Of a stretch of DNA of 22,283 nucleotides, positions 6,193 to 12,324 are shown piece by piece (position 1 is the stretch's first letter; each line of letters begins with the position of its first letter). Location: the IMG/VR virus record IMGVR_UViG_3300044621_000144, positions 1 to 22,283 of that record. The stretch is one strand, 5' to 3'. The notes under the pieces are model-generated. The model was not told the origin of the DNA. It made no database searches and worked only from the letters and a program-made list of their open reading frames with translations. This stretch comes from a virus. Position numbers and translations under genes: made by a program.

Positions 6193-6390
6193 ATGGGCAC
6201 AATCTTTACGACCAAAGGTGACATGGAGGAATCCCTCCTTGAGAAAAAGGACGGAGTCGTTGACAATGACAACGAATACACGACCTGGGTCGAGTATTGG
6301 CACGAGGGCGAACTTGTGCATCGGTCTGTCCATGTCACTTTGAAAAAGATGCCCACTTTTGCAGGCGCGGAAGCCGCGTCATTTGGTTAA
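6193..6390 (+). CDS. Small conserved phage protein, unknown function
   Basis: A 65-aa acidic protein. TAAGGA at 6181-6186 gives the previous stop and a short Shine-Dalgarno sequence before ATG 6193. The sequence has FTTKGDMEESLLEKKDG, then NEYTTWVEYWHEGELVHRSV and HVTLKKMPTFAG, a pattern of two or three beta strands after a short helix. It lies exactly between the two paralogous beta proteins, so it was probably present when, or inserted after, the pair duplicated. I recall similar sequences from uncultured phages but know of no assigned function. Confidence 0.65.
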   Translation: MGTIFTTKGDMEESLLEKKDGVVDNDNEYTTWVEYWHEGELVHRSVHVTLKKMPTFAGAEAASFG

Positions 6391-6405
6391 CGAAAGGAGC
6401 CTGAA

Positions 6406-6882
6406 ATGGCAAATACTCAGTCGATGTGCACGTCGTTTCTTGGCGAAGTGCTGACCGCCACCCACAACTTTGGTACCGCCCCCACTCGCGGCACCGGCAC
6501 TGCCGACACGTTTAAGGCTGCGCTGTATCTGGCTTCGGCCACGGTCAACGCAAGCACCACGGCGTACAGCAGCACGGGCGAAGTGACTGGCACCAACTAC
6601 ACCGCAGGCGGTGTGACGGTGACCAACGCGACGGCCCCGTTGTCAAGCAATACCTCGACTACGGCGGGTACGGGCTACTGGACGCCTTCGGCCAGCCTAA
6701 CCTATACCAACGTCACGCTGTCCACGGCGTTCGATGCGGTGTTGATCTACAACTCTACCCAGAGCAACAAGGCTGTCAGCGTGCACACCTTCGGTTCACA
6801 GACCGTGACCGCAGGTACGTTCACCCTGACGATGCCTTCAAACACCACTTCGACTGCTCTGCTGCGTCTGGCAACGACCTAA
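6406..6882 (+). CDS. Beta-rich virion-type protein (paralogue of 5764-6183)
   Basis: A 158-aa protein preceded by AAAGGAG at good spacing. It follows the same motif order as the 139-aa protein at 5764 but carries about 19 extra residues, spread over the N-terminal stretch (FGTAPTRGTGTAD) and a Ser/Thr-rich loop (SSNTSTTAGTGYW). High Thr/Ser/Gly content and strand-like alternation fit a beta-sandwich structural protein. Two related copies separated by one small gene suggest tandem duplication with divergence, perhaps for a hetero-oligomeric ring or for decoration at two sites. The role is inferred only. Confidence 0.7.
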   Translation: MANTQSMCTSFLGEVLTATHNFGTAPTRGTGTADTFKAALYLASATVNASTTAYSSTGEVTGTNYTAGGVTVTNATAPLSSNTSTTAGTGYWTPSASLTYTNVTLSTAFDAVLIYNSTQSNKAVSVHTFGSQTVTAGTFTLTMPSNTTSTALLRLATT

Positions 6883-6883
6883 A

Positions 6884-6905
6884 CCGACTCTGTTAAAGGA
6901 GTCGG
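6884..6905 (+). promoter_or_regulatory. Hairpin overlapping the Shine-Dalgarno sequence of the 6909 gene
   Basis: CCGACTC (6884-6890) and GAGTCGG (6899-6905) form a perfect 7-bp stem with an 8-base loop. The Shine-Dalgarno AAGGAG is at 6896-6901, so half of it is paired. There is no T tract, so it is not an intrinsic terminator. It could reduce initiation at the GTG 6909 until ribosomes finishing the previous gene open it. That effect is inferred. Confidence 0.6.
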
Positions 6906-6908
6906 AAG

Positions 6909-8243
6909 GTGCCTACCGGATGGGGCAGCGGCACCTGGAGTAGCGGCACTTGGGGTGGACTTGGTGAAACCCTAACAGGTGACGACGCCTCGGGTGCTGC
7001 TGGCAGTGTAGGGGCGAACGTAACCGTCGCCCTTGCGGGCGTTGCTGCCACCGGAACTCCGGGGACCATCGCCATCAATGGGCGCAATCTTGCGCTCACG
7101 GGCGTTGCTGCGTCTGGAGATGTTGGTACCGTCACTGAAACCAACAGTCCCGCAGAGGACAGCGTTCTTGCCAACGGCTTTGTTGGCACAGCATCGCCCA
7201 CGACTACTGTTGCGCTGTCGGGGGTTACCGCCGCAGGTGCAGTTGGTTCTGTAGCCGTAGGCGCACGTACAGTCGCGCTTTCAGGTGTTGCTGCTTCTGG
7301 CGCTGTAGACAGCGTTGCTGATTCCACCTCGGTTGCGCTTACCGGTGTCACAGCCGAAGGCGTTCTAGACGATGTTGATCCGTTCCCGAACCCGCTGATT
7401 TCGGGCCTTCACGCAGATGGAAATGCGGGTGATGTTGGAAGTTCTCGCACCGTAGCCCTTAGCGGCGTCAGCGCAGACGGTCAGACAGGGGTTGTTGATC
7501 CCATCATCAGCCAGAGCGCAGACATCACGGGTGTTCAGGCAGATGGCGCGGTTGGTACCGTGTCTATGGGCGAGCGCACGGTGGTGCTCACTGGGGTTAG
7601 CGCATCGGGTCAGGCTGGTGATGTAACCGAGACAAACACCCCTGCCGAAGATGGCGTTATTGCCATCGGCTCGGTCGGCACAATGGGTGTCGGCCCTCAC
7701 GAGTTTGCTCTTACCGGTGACGAGGCTCAAGGTTCTGTTGGGTCGGTTACAAACAGCATCACGATTGCGCTGACCGGCGTTGTCGCAGCGGGTCAAGTTG
7801 AAGCAAGCGGCAGTTCTCGCACCGTTGCTCTGACTGGTGTTCAGGCAAATGGTCAGGTTGGTAGTGTTGTCCGCCTTGTTGAGCAGCCCATCACGGGGGT
7901 TTCTGCTGCGGGGCAAGCCGGAAATATCTCCGTTGGAGAACTTACGGTTGCGCTGACCGGCGTTGCTGCTGAGGGCAGAACGGGCGACGAAGGGCGCGAT
8001 GTCACGGTCGCCTTAACCGGAGTCGCGGCTTCTGGACAGGTTGGAAATGTTGTTCGGTTAATTGAACAGGCACTGACTGGTGTTGCGGCTTCGGGCGCGG
8101 TTGGCAGCGTCAGCATGGGCGAACGCCTAGTGGCTGTTACCGGTTGTCAGGCGATGGGTAATGTCGGAAACTTCGGAGTGTTCTACTGGAGTCTGATCGA
8201 CAACGCGCAAAACGCAAATTGGAATCTGGTAAACACGGAATAG
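6909..8243 (+). CDS. Repeat-rich fibre-type protein (about 18 TGV-A-G-V repeats)
   Basis: A 444-aa protein from a GTG with AAGGAG seven bases upstream. The N-terminus is MPTGWGSGTWSSGTWGG. The rest is about 18 divergent repeats of roughly 20-24 residues with consensus (V/I)ALTGVAASGQVGxV; two repeats carry an insert of the form TETN(S/T)PAED. The C-terminal 25 residues leave the repeat and end with FYWSLIDNAQNANWNLVN, a probable cap. Regular short repeats with conserved Gly, Val and Ala fit a beta-solenoid or a string of tiny beta modules, as in phage tail fibres. Its position before another fibre-type gene supports this. Codon differences between repeats show that the array is old. No enzymatic motif is visible. 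Confidence 0.72.
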   Translation: MPTGWGSGTWSSGTWGGLGETLTGDDASGAAGSVGANVTVALAGVAATGTPGTIAINGRNLALTGVAASGDVGTVTETNSPAEDSVLANGFVGTASPTTTVALSGVTAAGAVGSVAVGARTVALSGVAASGAVDSVADSTSVALTGVTAEGVLDDVDPFPNPLISGLHADGNAGDVGSSRTVALSGVSADGQTGVVDPIISQSADITGVQADGAVGTVSMGERTVVLTGVSASGQAGDVTETNTPAEDGVIAIGSVGTMGVGPHEFALTGDEAQGSVGSVTNSITIALTGVVAAGQVEASGSSRTVALTGVQANGQVGSVVRLVEQPITGVSAAGQAGNISVGELTVALTGVAAEGRTGDEGRDVTVALTGVAASGQVGNVVRLIEQALTGVAASGAVGSVSMGERLVAVTGCQAMGNVGNFGVFYWSLIDNAQNANWNLVNTE

Positions 8244-8252
8244 GAGCATTAA

Positions 8253-9710
8253 ATGCCCACCACTTATACCTCTCTTCTTGGCTTTGCACTTCCCGCAACG
8301 GGCGAGTTGTCGGGCACTTGGGGCGCGACGGTCAACGACTACATCACGCAATATGTTGATGCAGCAGTTGCCGGGGCCCAAACCATCAGCGGTTCTCAGA
8401 CGGCTGTAACGCTGTCTGTCACCAACGGCACGTCGCTTTCTCAAGCGGGCTCGGGCGCCACAGGTTCTGCCCAGTATCAGATCATCAACTGCACGGGCAA
8501 CCCTGCCAGTGCGCTGACGGTTACGGTGCCAAGTTCTAGCCGGGCATATCTGGTACTGAACAACACCTCGACCAATCAGGCGGTTACGGTCAAGGGTGCG
8601 GCGACGACTGGCGTGGCCGTTGCGGCAGCACGCGCCGCATTGATTGCCTGGAACGGCTCAGACTATGAGTTGGTTGCCACGGATGATGCGTCCAAGATGA
8701 ACGGCATCTTGGCTGTTGCTAACGGGGGAACCGGCTCAAGCAGCGCATCTGGCGCTCGTACCAACCTGGGTGCTACAACGCTTGGCGCCAATCTGTTTAC
8801 CATCACCAATCCAAGCGCCGTCACGTTCCCACGCTTCAACGCCGACAACACGGTCAGTTCATTAGATGCAGCCACCTTCCGGTCTGCCATCGGTGCAGGT
8901 ACTGGAAGCGGGTCGGTCACTTCGGTTGGGGGTACCGGCACTGTTAACGGCATCACCCTGACGGGAACCGTTACGTCTTCTGGTAACTTGACCTTGGGCG
9001 GCACGCTGTCTGGCGTCAGTCTGACGACTCAAGTCACCGGCACTCTGCCAATTGCTAATGGCGGCACAGGCCAGACTACCGCCCAGGCGGCAATTAACTC
9101 TTTGGCTGGAGCGGTAACGTCAGGCCAGTATCTGCGTGGCAATGGCACCAACGTAGTAATGTCTGCCATCCAAGTGGCTGACGTACCAACACTCAATCAG
9201 AACACCACCGGGACAGCATCCAACGTCACCGGCACTGTGGTTGTTGCTAACGGCGGTACTGGGCAGACTTCTCTAACCGCCAACTATGCCCTGTTTGGTA
9301 ACGGCACCAGTGGTGTAAACGCATCTTCGCTGTTGCAGATCGTTGGTAGTTACATCCGCCCAACGGCCTACGCTGACACGGTGGTGGCAGCAGGCAACAC
9401 GGGCACAGCCCTGACGCTGACTTGCACAAGCGGCAACGTTTTTACGGCAACCCTGACGGGCAATGCGACCATCACGCTGTCTTCGCCCGTTGGCTCAGGA
9501 TCGTCAACTTCTCTCACGTTGATCTTGACGAACGACGGCACAGCCGGTAGAACTGTGGCTTGGGCAGGTGGCAGTTTTGTTTTCCCTGGAGGGGCTGCAC
9601 AACTTTCTCGCACAACCACGGCAAACGCTACGGATGTCTGGGTTTTCTTCACCACGAACGGCGGAACGACGTGGTACGGCAATATCGCCATGAAAGACAT
9701 GAAGGCTTAA
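8253..9710 (+). CDS. Tail fibre protein with GGTG repeats
   Basis: A 485-aa protein, start preceded by TAGGAGC. The N-terminus (TTYTSLLGFALPATGELSGT, then WGATVNDYITQYVDAAV) is the helical-then-beta attachment region seen in many fibre proteins. The shaft carries the repeated fibre motif V-A-N-G-G-T-G: at about residues 154-160 (followed by SSSASGARTNLG), again as LPIANGGTGQTT and VVVANGGTGQTS. The C-terminal region (ATLTGNATITLS, ending WYGNIAMKDMKA) is beta-rich and probably forms the tip or trimerisation domain. The product would be a trimeric host-contact fibre. The assignment as a fibre is strong; receptor specificity cannot be read from the sequence. Confidence 0.85.
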   Translation: MPTTYTSLLGFALPATGELSGTWGATVNDYITQYVDAAVAGAQTISGSQTAVTLSVTNGTSLSQAGSGATGSAQYQIINCTGNPASALTVTVPSSSRAYLVLNNTSTNQAVTVKGAATTGVAVAAARAALIAWNGSDYELVATDDASKMNGILAVANGGTGSSSASGARTNLGATTLGANLFTITNPSAVTFPRFNADNTVSSLDAATFRSAIGAGTGSGSVTSVGGTGTVNGITLTGTVTSSGNLTLGGTLSGVSLTTQVTGTLPIANGGTGQTTAQAAINSLAGAVTSGQYLRGNGTNVVMSAIQVADVPTLNQNTTGTASNVTGTVVVANGGTGQTSLTANYALFGNGTSGVNASSLLQIVGSYIRPTAYADTVVAAGNTGTALTLTCTSGNVFTATLTGNATITLSSPVGSGSSTSLTLILTNDGTAGRTVAWAGGSFVFPGGAAQLSRTTTANATDVWVFFTTNGGTTWYGNIAMKDMKA

Positions 9711-9722
9711 TAGGAGCAAAAA

Positions 9723-9989
9723 ATGGCTTTGAGCACTGATCAGCAAGCACAGGCAGACATCCAACTCTTCGTCCAGAAAGAGATGGAGCAGATTCGCCAT
9801 CAGAATATGATGGCCCTTGAGCAAAAACGAGCAGAGGCAGAGGCTCGTCGGGCAAAGTTGGAAACGCTGCGGGTTGCAAAAGAGATAATTACAGAAAACT
9901 CTCGCAGTAAGCCTGTGGAGTCGCGTGAAGTAACTGCCGCAGACATCACTGCGTTTGCCGCTGCTCTTGAAGCGCACCTCAACGGCTGA
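9723..9989 (+). CDS. Small coiled-coil protein
   Basis: An 88-aa protein, start preceded by TAATAGGAGC. Residues 5-57 are a long charged helix (DQQAQADIQLFVQKEMEQI, then ALEQKRAEAEARRAKLETLR), likely a coiled coil. A short hinge with PVES leads to a second helix (TAADITAFAAALEAHLNG). No known domain is recognised. Located between the fibre gene and the first oxygenase gene, it might be a fibre-associated chaperone or scaffold, but nothing in the sequence establishes that. The stop overlaps the next ATG. Confidence 0.65.
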   Translation: MALSTDQQAQADIQLFVQKEMEQIRHQNMMALEQKRAEAEARRAKLETLRVAKEIITENSRSKPVESREVTAADITAFAAALEAHLNG

Positions 9990-10582
9990 TGCAGGGGTTC
10001 GCCTACTTCCCGGCTATCGTCTACAGAGATGAGCGGCCTGACTTGGCTGAAAAGGTTCTGCCGACATGCATCCAATACTTGGATCAAGTTCGCAAACCCG
10101 AGTGGCCGATGTCTCAGTCCGCCCATCTCGCGCACGATCCTGCCTTCAGGGAAGTGGCAGACTACCTTCTGCTGTCAGTTGTAGACCTGCTTCGTGGTCA
10201 GGGCTACGCGGTAGACAAGTACGACTTCTACCTCTCCGGCCTGTGGGCGCAGGAGATCAATCGGGGCGGCGGCACCAACGTGCATGTCCACAAGAACAGC
10301 CAGATGTGTGGGTGGTTCTTCCTCGAAACTCCGCAGGGTGGCGCATACCCGATCTACCACGACACCCGCATGAACAAGTCCATGATCGAACTGGACTTCG
10401 TGCAGGGCGAAGAGGTCAGCAACGCTACCAACATCATCCACTTCAACAACATGGTGCCTGGAACCGTGATGTTTGGAAGTTCGTGGATGCAGCATCAACT
10501 GACCGGCAGCAACGCCGACACCCCGACACGGTGCATTCATTTCATCGTGTCTCACAAGGAGCGCCCTTGCAACACTTGCTGA
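9989..10582 (+). CDS. Putative Fe(II)/2-oxoglutarate oxygenase (2OG-FeII_Oxy_5-like)
   Basis: A 197-aa protein, the first of four consecutive oxygenase-type genes. The core follows the pattern of the TIGR02466 / PF13759 family: H99-V-H101-K-N-S then a Gly-Trp-Phe-Phe strand, YHDTR at 123-127, PGTVMFGSSWMQHQ at 157-170 with the distal His169, and Arg181 in TRCIHFIVS for the 2-oxoglutarate carboxylate. The proximal pair reads H-x-H rather than the usual H-x-D; I believe this is normal for the family, but that is from memory. Such enzymes hydroxylate protein or small-molecule substrates using Fe(II), O2 and 2-oxoglutarate. The substrate is unknown. The ATG overlaps the previous TGA. Confidence 0.8.
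   Translation: MQGFAYFPAIVYRDERPDLAEKVLPTCIQYLDQVRKPEWPMSQSAHLAHDPAFREVADYLLLSVVDLLRGQGYAVDKYDFYLSGLWAQEINRGGGTNVHVHKNSQMCGWFFLETPQGGAYPIYHDTRMNKSMIELDFVQGEEVSNATNIIHFNNMVPGTVMFGSSWMQHQLTGSNADTPTRCIHFIVSHKERPCNTC
10556..10561 (+). promoter_or_regulatory. Shine-Dalgarno that fixes a TTG start at 10567
   Basis: AAGGAG lies inside the end of the previous gene, five bases before TTG at 10567, in the frame of the second oxygenase. No ATG or GTG in that frame lies near the protein's homologous start. Confidence 0.75.
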
Positions 10583-11151
10583 CGCCTTACGCCACTGCAA
10601 TTGAACCGTTTGTTTGGTGGGAGAACGGCTTCACCGAACAGGAACTTGACTGGCTGCAAGGGCAGGCACAGAAGGCTGATCGACGTGGGGCAGCAGGAGA
10701 ATTAAGCGACGACGAACTGAGCAAGGTGAGGCGGTCGCAAATTTCTTGGATGGGGAAAACCCAAGATACTGCTTGGGTATTCAATAAACTTGGGCATATT
10801 GCGTCTGCGCTTAATGCTCAGTATTATCGTTTTGAACTGACAGGGTTTGGCGAACATCTACAGTTAACCAACTACGATCAATCTGAACAGGGGATGTACG
10901 GATGGCACGTGGATTACGGAGGCAAGATAGCCCCAAGCCGGAAACTCAGTCTGGTACTCCAACTGACCGATCCGAGCCAGTACGAAGGGGGGAACCTTCA
11001 GGTTATGGTTGGTGGGCAACCGCAAACCGTTCGCAAACAGCGGGGGCTGGTGGCAGCATTCCCTTCATATGTACTCCACCAAGTAACCCCCGTGACAAGC
11101 GGTAATCGTCAATCTCTTGTGGCCTGGGTTTCCGGCCCCGCATTCCGATGA
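10567..11151 (+). CDS. Prolyl 4-hydroxylase-type Fe(II)/2OG oxygenase (PKHD-like)
   Basis: The 194-aa product starts at TTG 10567 because a good Shine-Dalgarno sequence sits just upstream; the open frame further 5' only shadows the preceding gene. It has the full P4Hc plan: YDQSEQGMYGWHVD with H114-x-D116, RKLSLVLQLTD, YEGGNLQV at 139-146, then FPSYVLHQVTPV with the distal His171, and Arg181 followed by SLVAWVSGP. This matches the PKHD-type hydroxylases (PiuC/YbiX), which share the fold of collagen prolyl 4-hydroxylases. All residues needed for iron and 2-oxoglutarate binding appear present, so an active enzyme is expected. The substrate is not shown. It overlaps the first oxygenase gene by 16 bases. 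Confidence 0.87.
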   Translation: MQHLLTPYATAIEPFVWWENGFTEQELDWLQGQAQKADRRGAAGELSDDELSKVRRSQISWMGKTQDTAWVFNKLGHIASALNAQYYRFELTGFGEHLQLTNYDQSEQGMYGWHVDYGGKIAPSRKLSLVLQLTDPSQYEGGNLQVMVGGQPQTVRKQRGLVAAFPSYVLHQVTPVTSGNRQSLVAWVSGPAFR

Positions 11152-11744
11152 ACGCTGAATACAAAGACTTCATTGCCATCTATCGGGATGTGTACCCGGA
11201 GGGGTACTGTCAACACCTGATCAAAGAGTTTGATCGTCTGGTGGAATCTGGTGCTGGCAGTAATCGACAGCAAAGTGAAGGCGCACATAAGCATCGCAAA
11301 CACGATGTTCAGTTGGCCTTGAACCTTGGGGTTCACTTTGCCGCCCCCTTTAACGGAACTTCATCATCTGGATTGTTCTTCGACGGGCTTCAAAACTGCT
11401 ATGACAGATATACAGAGCAGTTTTCAATCCTCAAGGAAGGCAAGATTGCGGGCACCGCAATGAAAGTCCAACGCACTGATCCGGGCGGTGGGTACCACAT
11501 TTGGCATGGCGAACAGGGTAATGGCGATCATGCCGACCGTGTTTTGGTTTATATGTTGTACCTTAATACTTTGGCGCAAGAGGAAGCCGGAGAAACAGAG
11601 TTTCTATATCAACAGCGCAGGATTAGCCCCCAAGAAAACACAATGGTTATTTGGCCTGCTACGTTTACGCATGCCCATCGCGGGAATACTGTATTTGGTA
11701 ACCGCAGCAAATATATTGTGACGGGGTGGTTCTATTATGAGTAA
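11148..11744 (+). CDS. Putative Fe(II)/2OG oxygenase with H-x-E motif
   Basis: A 198-aa protein with an ATGA overlap to the previous gene. The C-terminal half is diagnostic: GGGYHIWHGEQG with H120-x-E122, RVLVYMLYLN at 131-140, AGETEFLYQ at 147-155, IWPATFTHAHRGN with His175 or His177, and KYIVTGWF with Lys188. The GGETEF-type strand and terminal Lys are hallmarks of prolyl 4-hydroxylase-like enzymes, where Lys binds 2-oxoglutarate. The iron-binding acid is Glu instead of the more common Asp, which some members of the superfamily tolerate. Similar proteins are known in cyanophages and marine bacteria. The reaction is expected to be hydroxylation. The target is unknown. Confidence 0.84.
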   Translation: MNAEYKDFIAIYRDVYPEGYCQHLIKEFDRLVESGAGSNRQQSEGAHKHRKHDVQLALNLGVHFAAPFNGTSSSGLFFDGLQNCYDRYTEQFSILKEGKIAGTAMKVQRTDPGGGYHIWHGEQGNGDHADRVLVYMLYLNTLAQEEAGETEFLYQQRRISPQENTMVIWPATFTHAHRGNTVFGNRSKYIVTGWFYYE

Positions 11745-12324
11745 CGCCAACTACTTCGAAACTAACGGTTGTACACTTGTCAAAAATTTTATTGACGAGC
11801 AAACTGTTTCAGTTGTTTCTCAGTATCTTGAGAACAAAATTCGACGTGGCGAGTGGAAGGAAGAAAAACCGGCGGATGAGACGTCCCGGTTCTTTTATTA
11901 TGCAGACCCTTTGATCGAGGTGCTGTTGCAGGCTAGTCGCACTGCTGTGGAAGATGCTACAGGCAAAGAACTCATTCCGACTTACTCGTATGCCCGAGTA
12001 TATCAGCCGGGTGAATCGCTTAGGCCGCATGTTGACCGTCCTTCATGTGAAGTAAGCGTTACGGTCAACGTCGCTACTAAGGGGCCTGTTTCTCCAATTT
12101 ATACACAGTACGGTAAAAACGACCCGGAGAAGCACATCCTTGAACCGGGGGACGCCGTAATATATAAGGGATGTGAAGCCACACATTGGCGGCAACCACT
12201 AGATGATGGGCAGTTGAACGTGCAGTTCATGTTGCACTATGTGGACAAGAATGGTCCGAATGCTGCCTATGCGAAGGACAAGCGCCCGCACTACGGTATG
12301 AGCGCACAACATAGGAGCCAGTAA
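11737..12324 (+). CDS. Putative Fe(II)/2OG oxygenase, cyanophage-like
   Basis: A 195-aa protein overlapping the third oxygenase by 8 bases. It has YARVYQPGESLRPHVDRPS with H98-x-D100, CEVSVTVNV at 104-112, EPGDAVIYKGCEATHWRQP with the distal His150, and VQFMLHYVD. This arrangement (YxxGxxLxPHxDRPxCExS...GDxxxYKGxxxxHWR) matches oxygenases I recall from cyanophages and marine bacteria. The usual Arg or Lys that binds 2-oxoglutarate is not obvious at the expected distance after His150; Arg152 or Gln163 may serve. Parts of this gene are AT-rich (20 G+C in bases 11761-11820). It leads directly into the glycine-rich gene through TAGGAGC and a TAATG junction. Confidence 0.84.
   Translation: MSNANYFETNGCTLVKNFIDEQTVSVVSQYLENKIRRGEWKEEKPADETSRFFYYADPLIEVLLQASRTAVEDATGKELIPTYSYARVYQPGESLRPHVDRPSCEVSVTVNVATKGPVSPIYTQYGKNDPEKHILEPGDAVIYKGCEATHWRQPLDDGQLNVQFMLHYVDKNGPNAAYAKDKRPHYGMSAQHRSQ

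Noticed and set aside
6884-6905. Intrinsic terminator
   Set aside because: The stem is not followed by a T tract and overlaps the ribosome site of the next gene.
10066-10566. N-terminal extension of the second oxygenase in the same open frame
   Set aside because: The region codes for the first oxygenase in another frame, and the extension is Arg/Ser/Gln-rich with no family pattern; a good ribosome site points to 10567.
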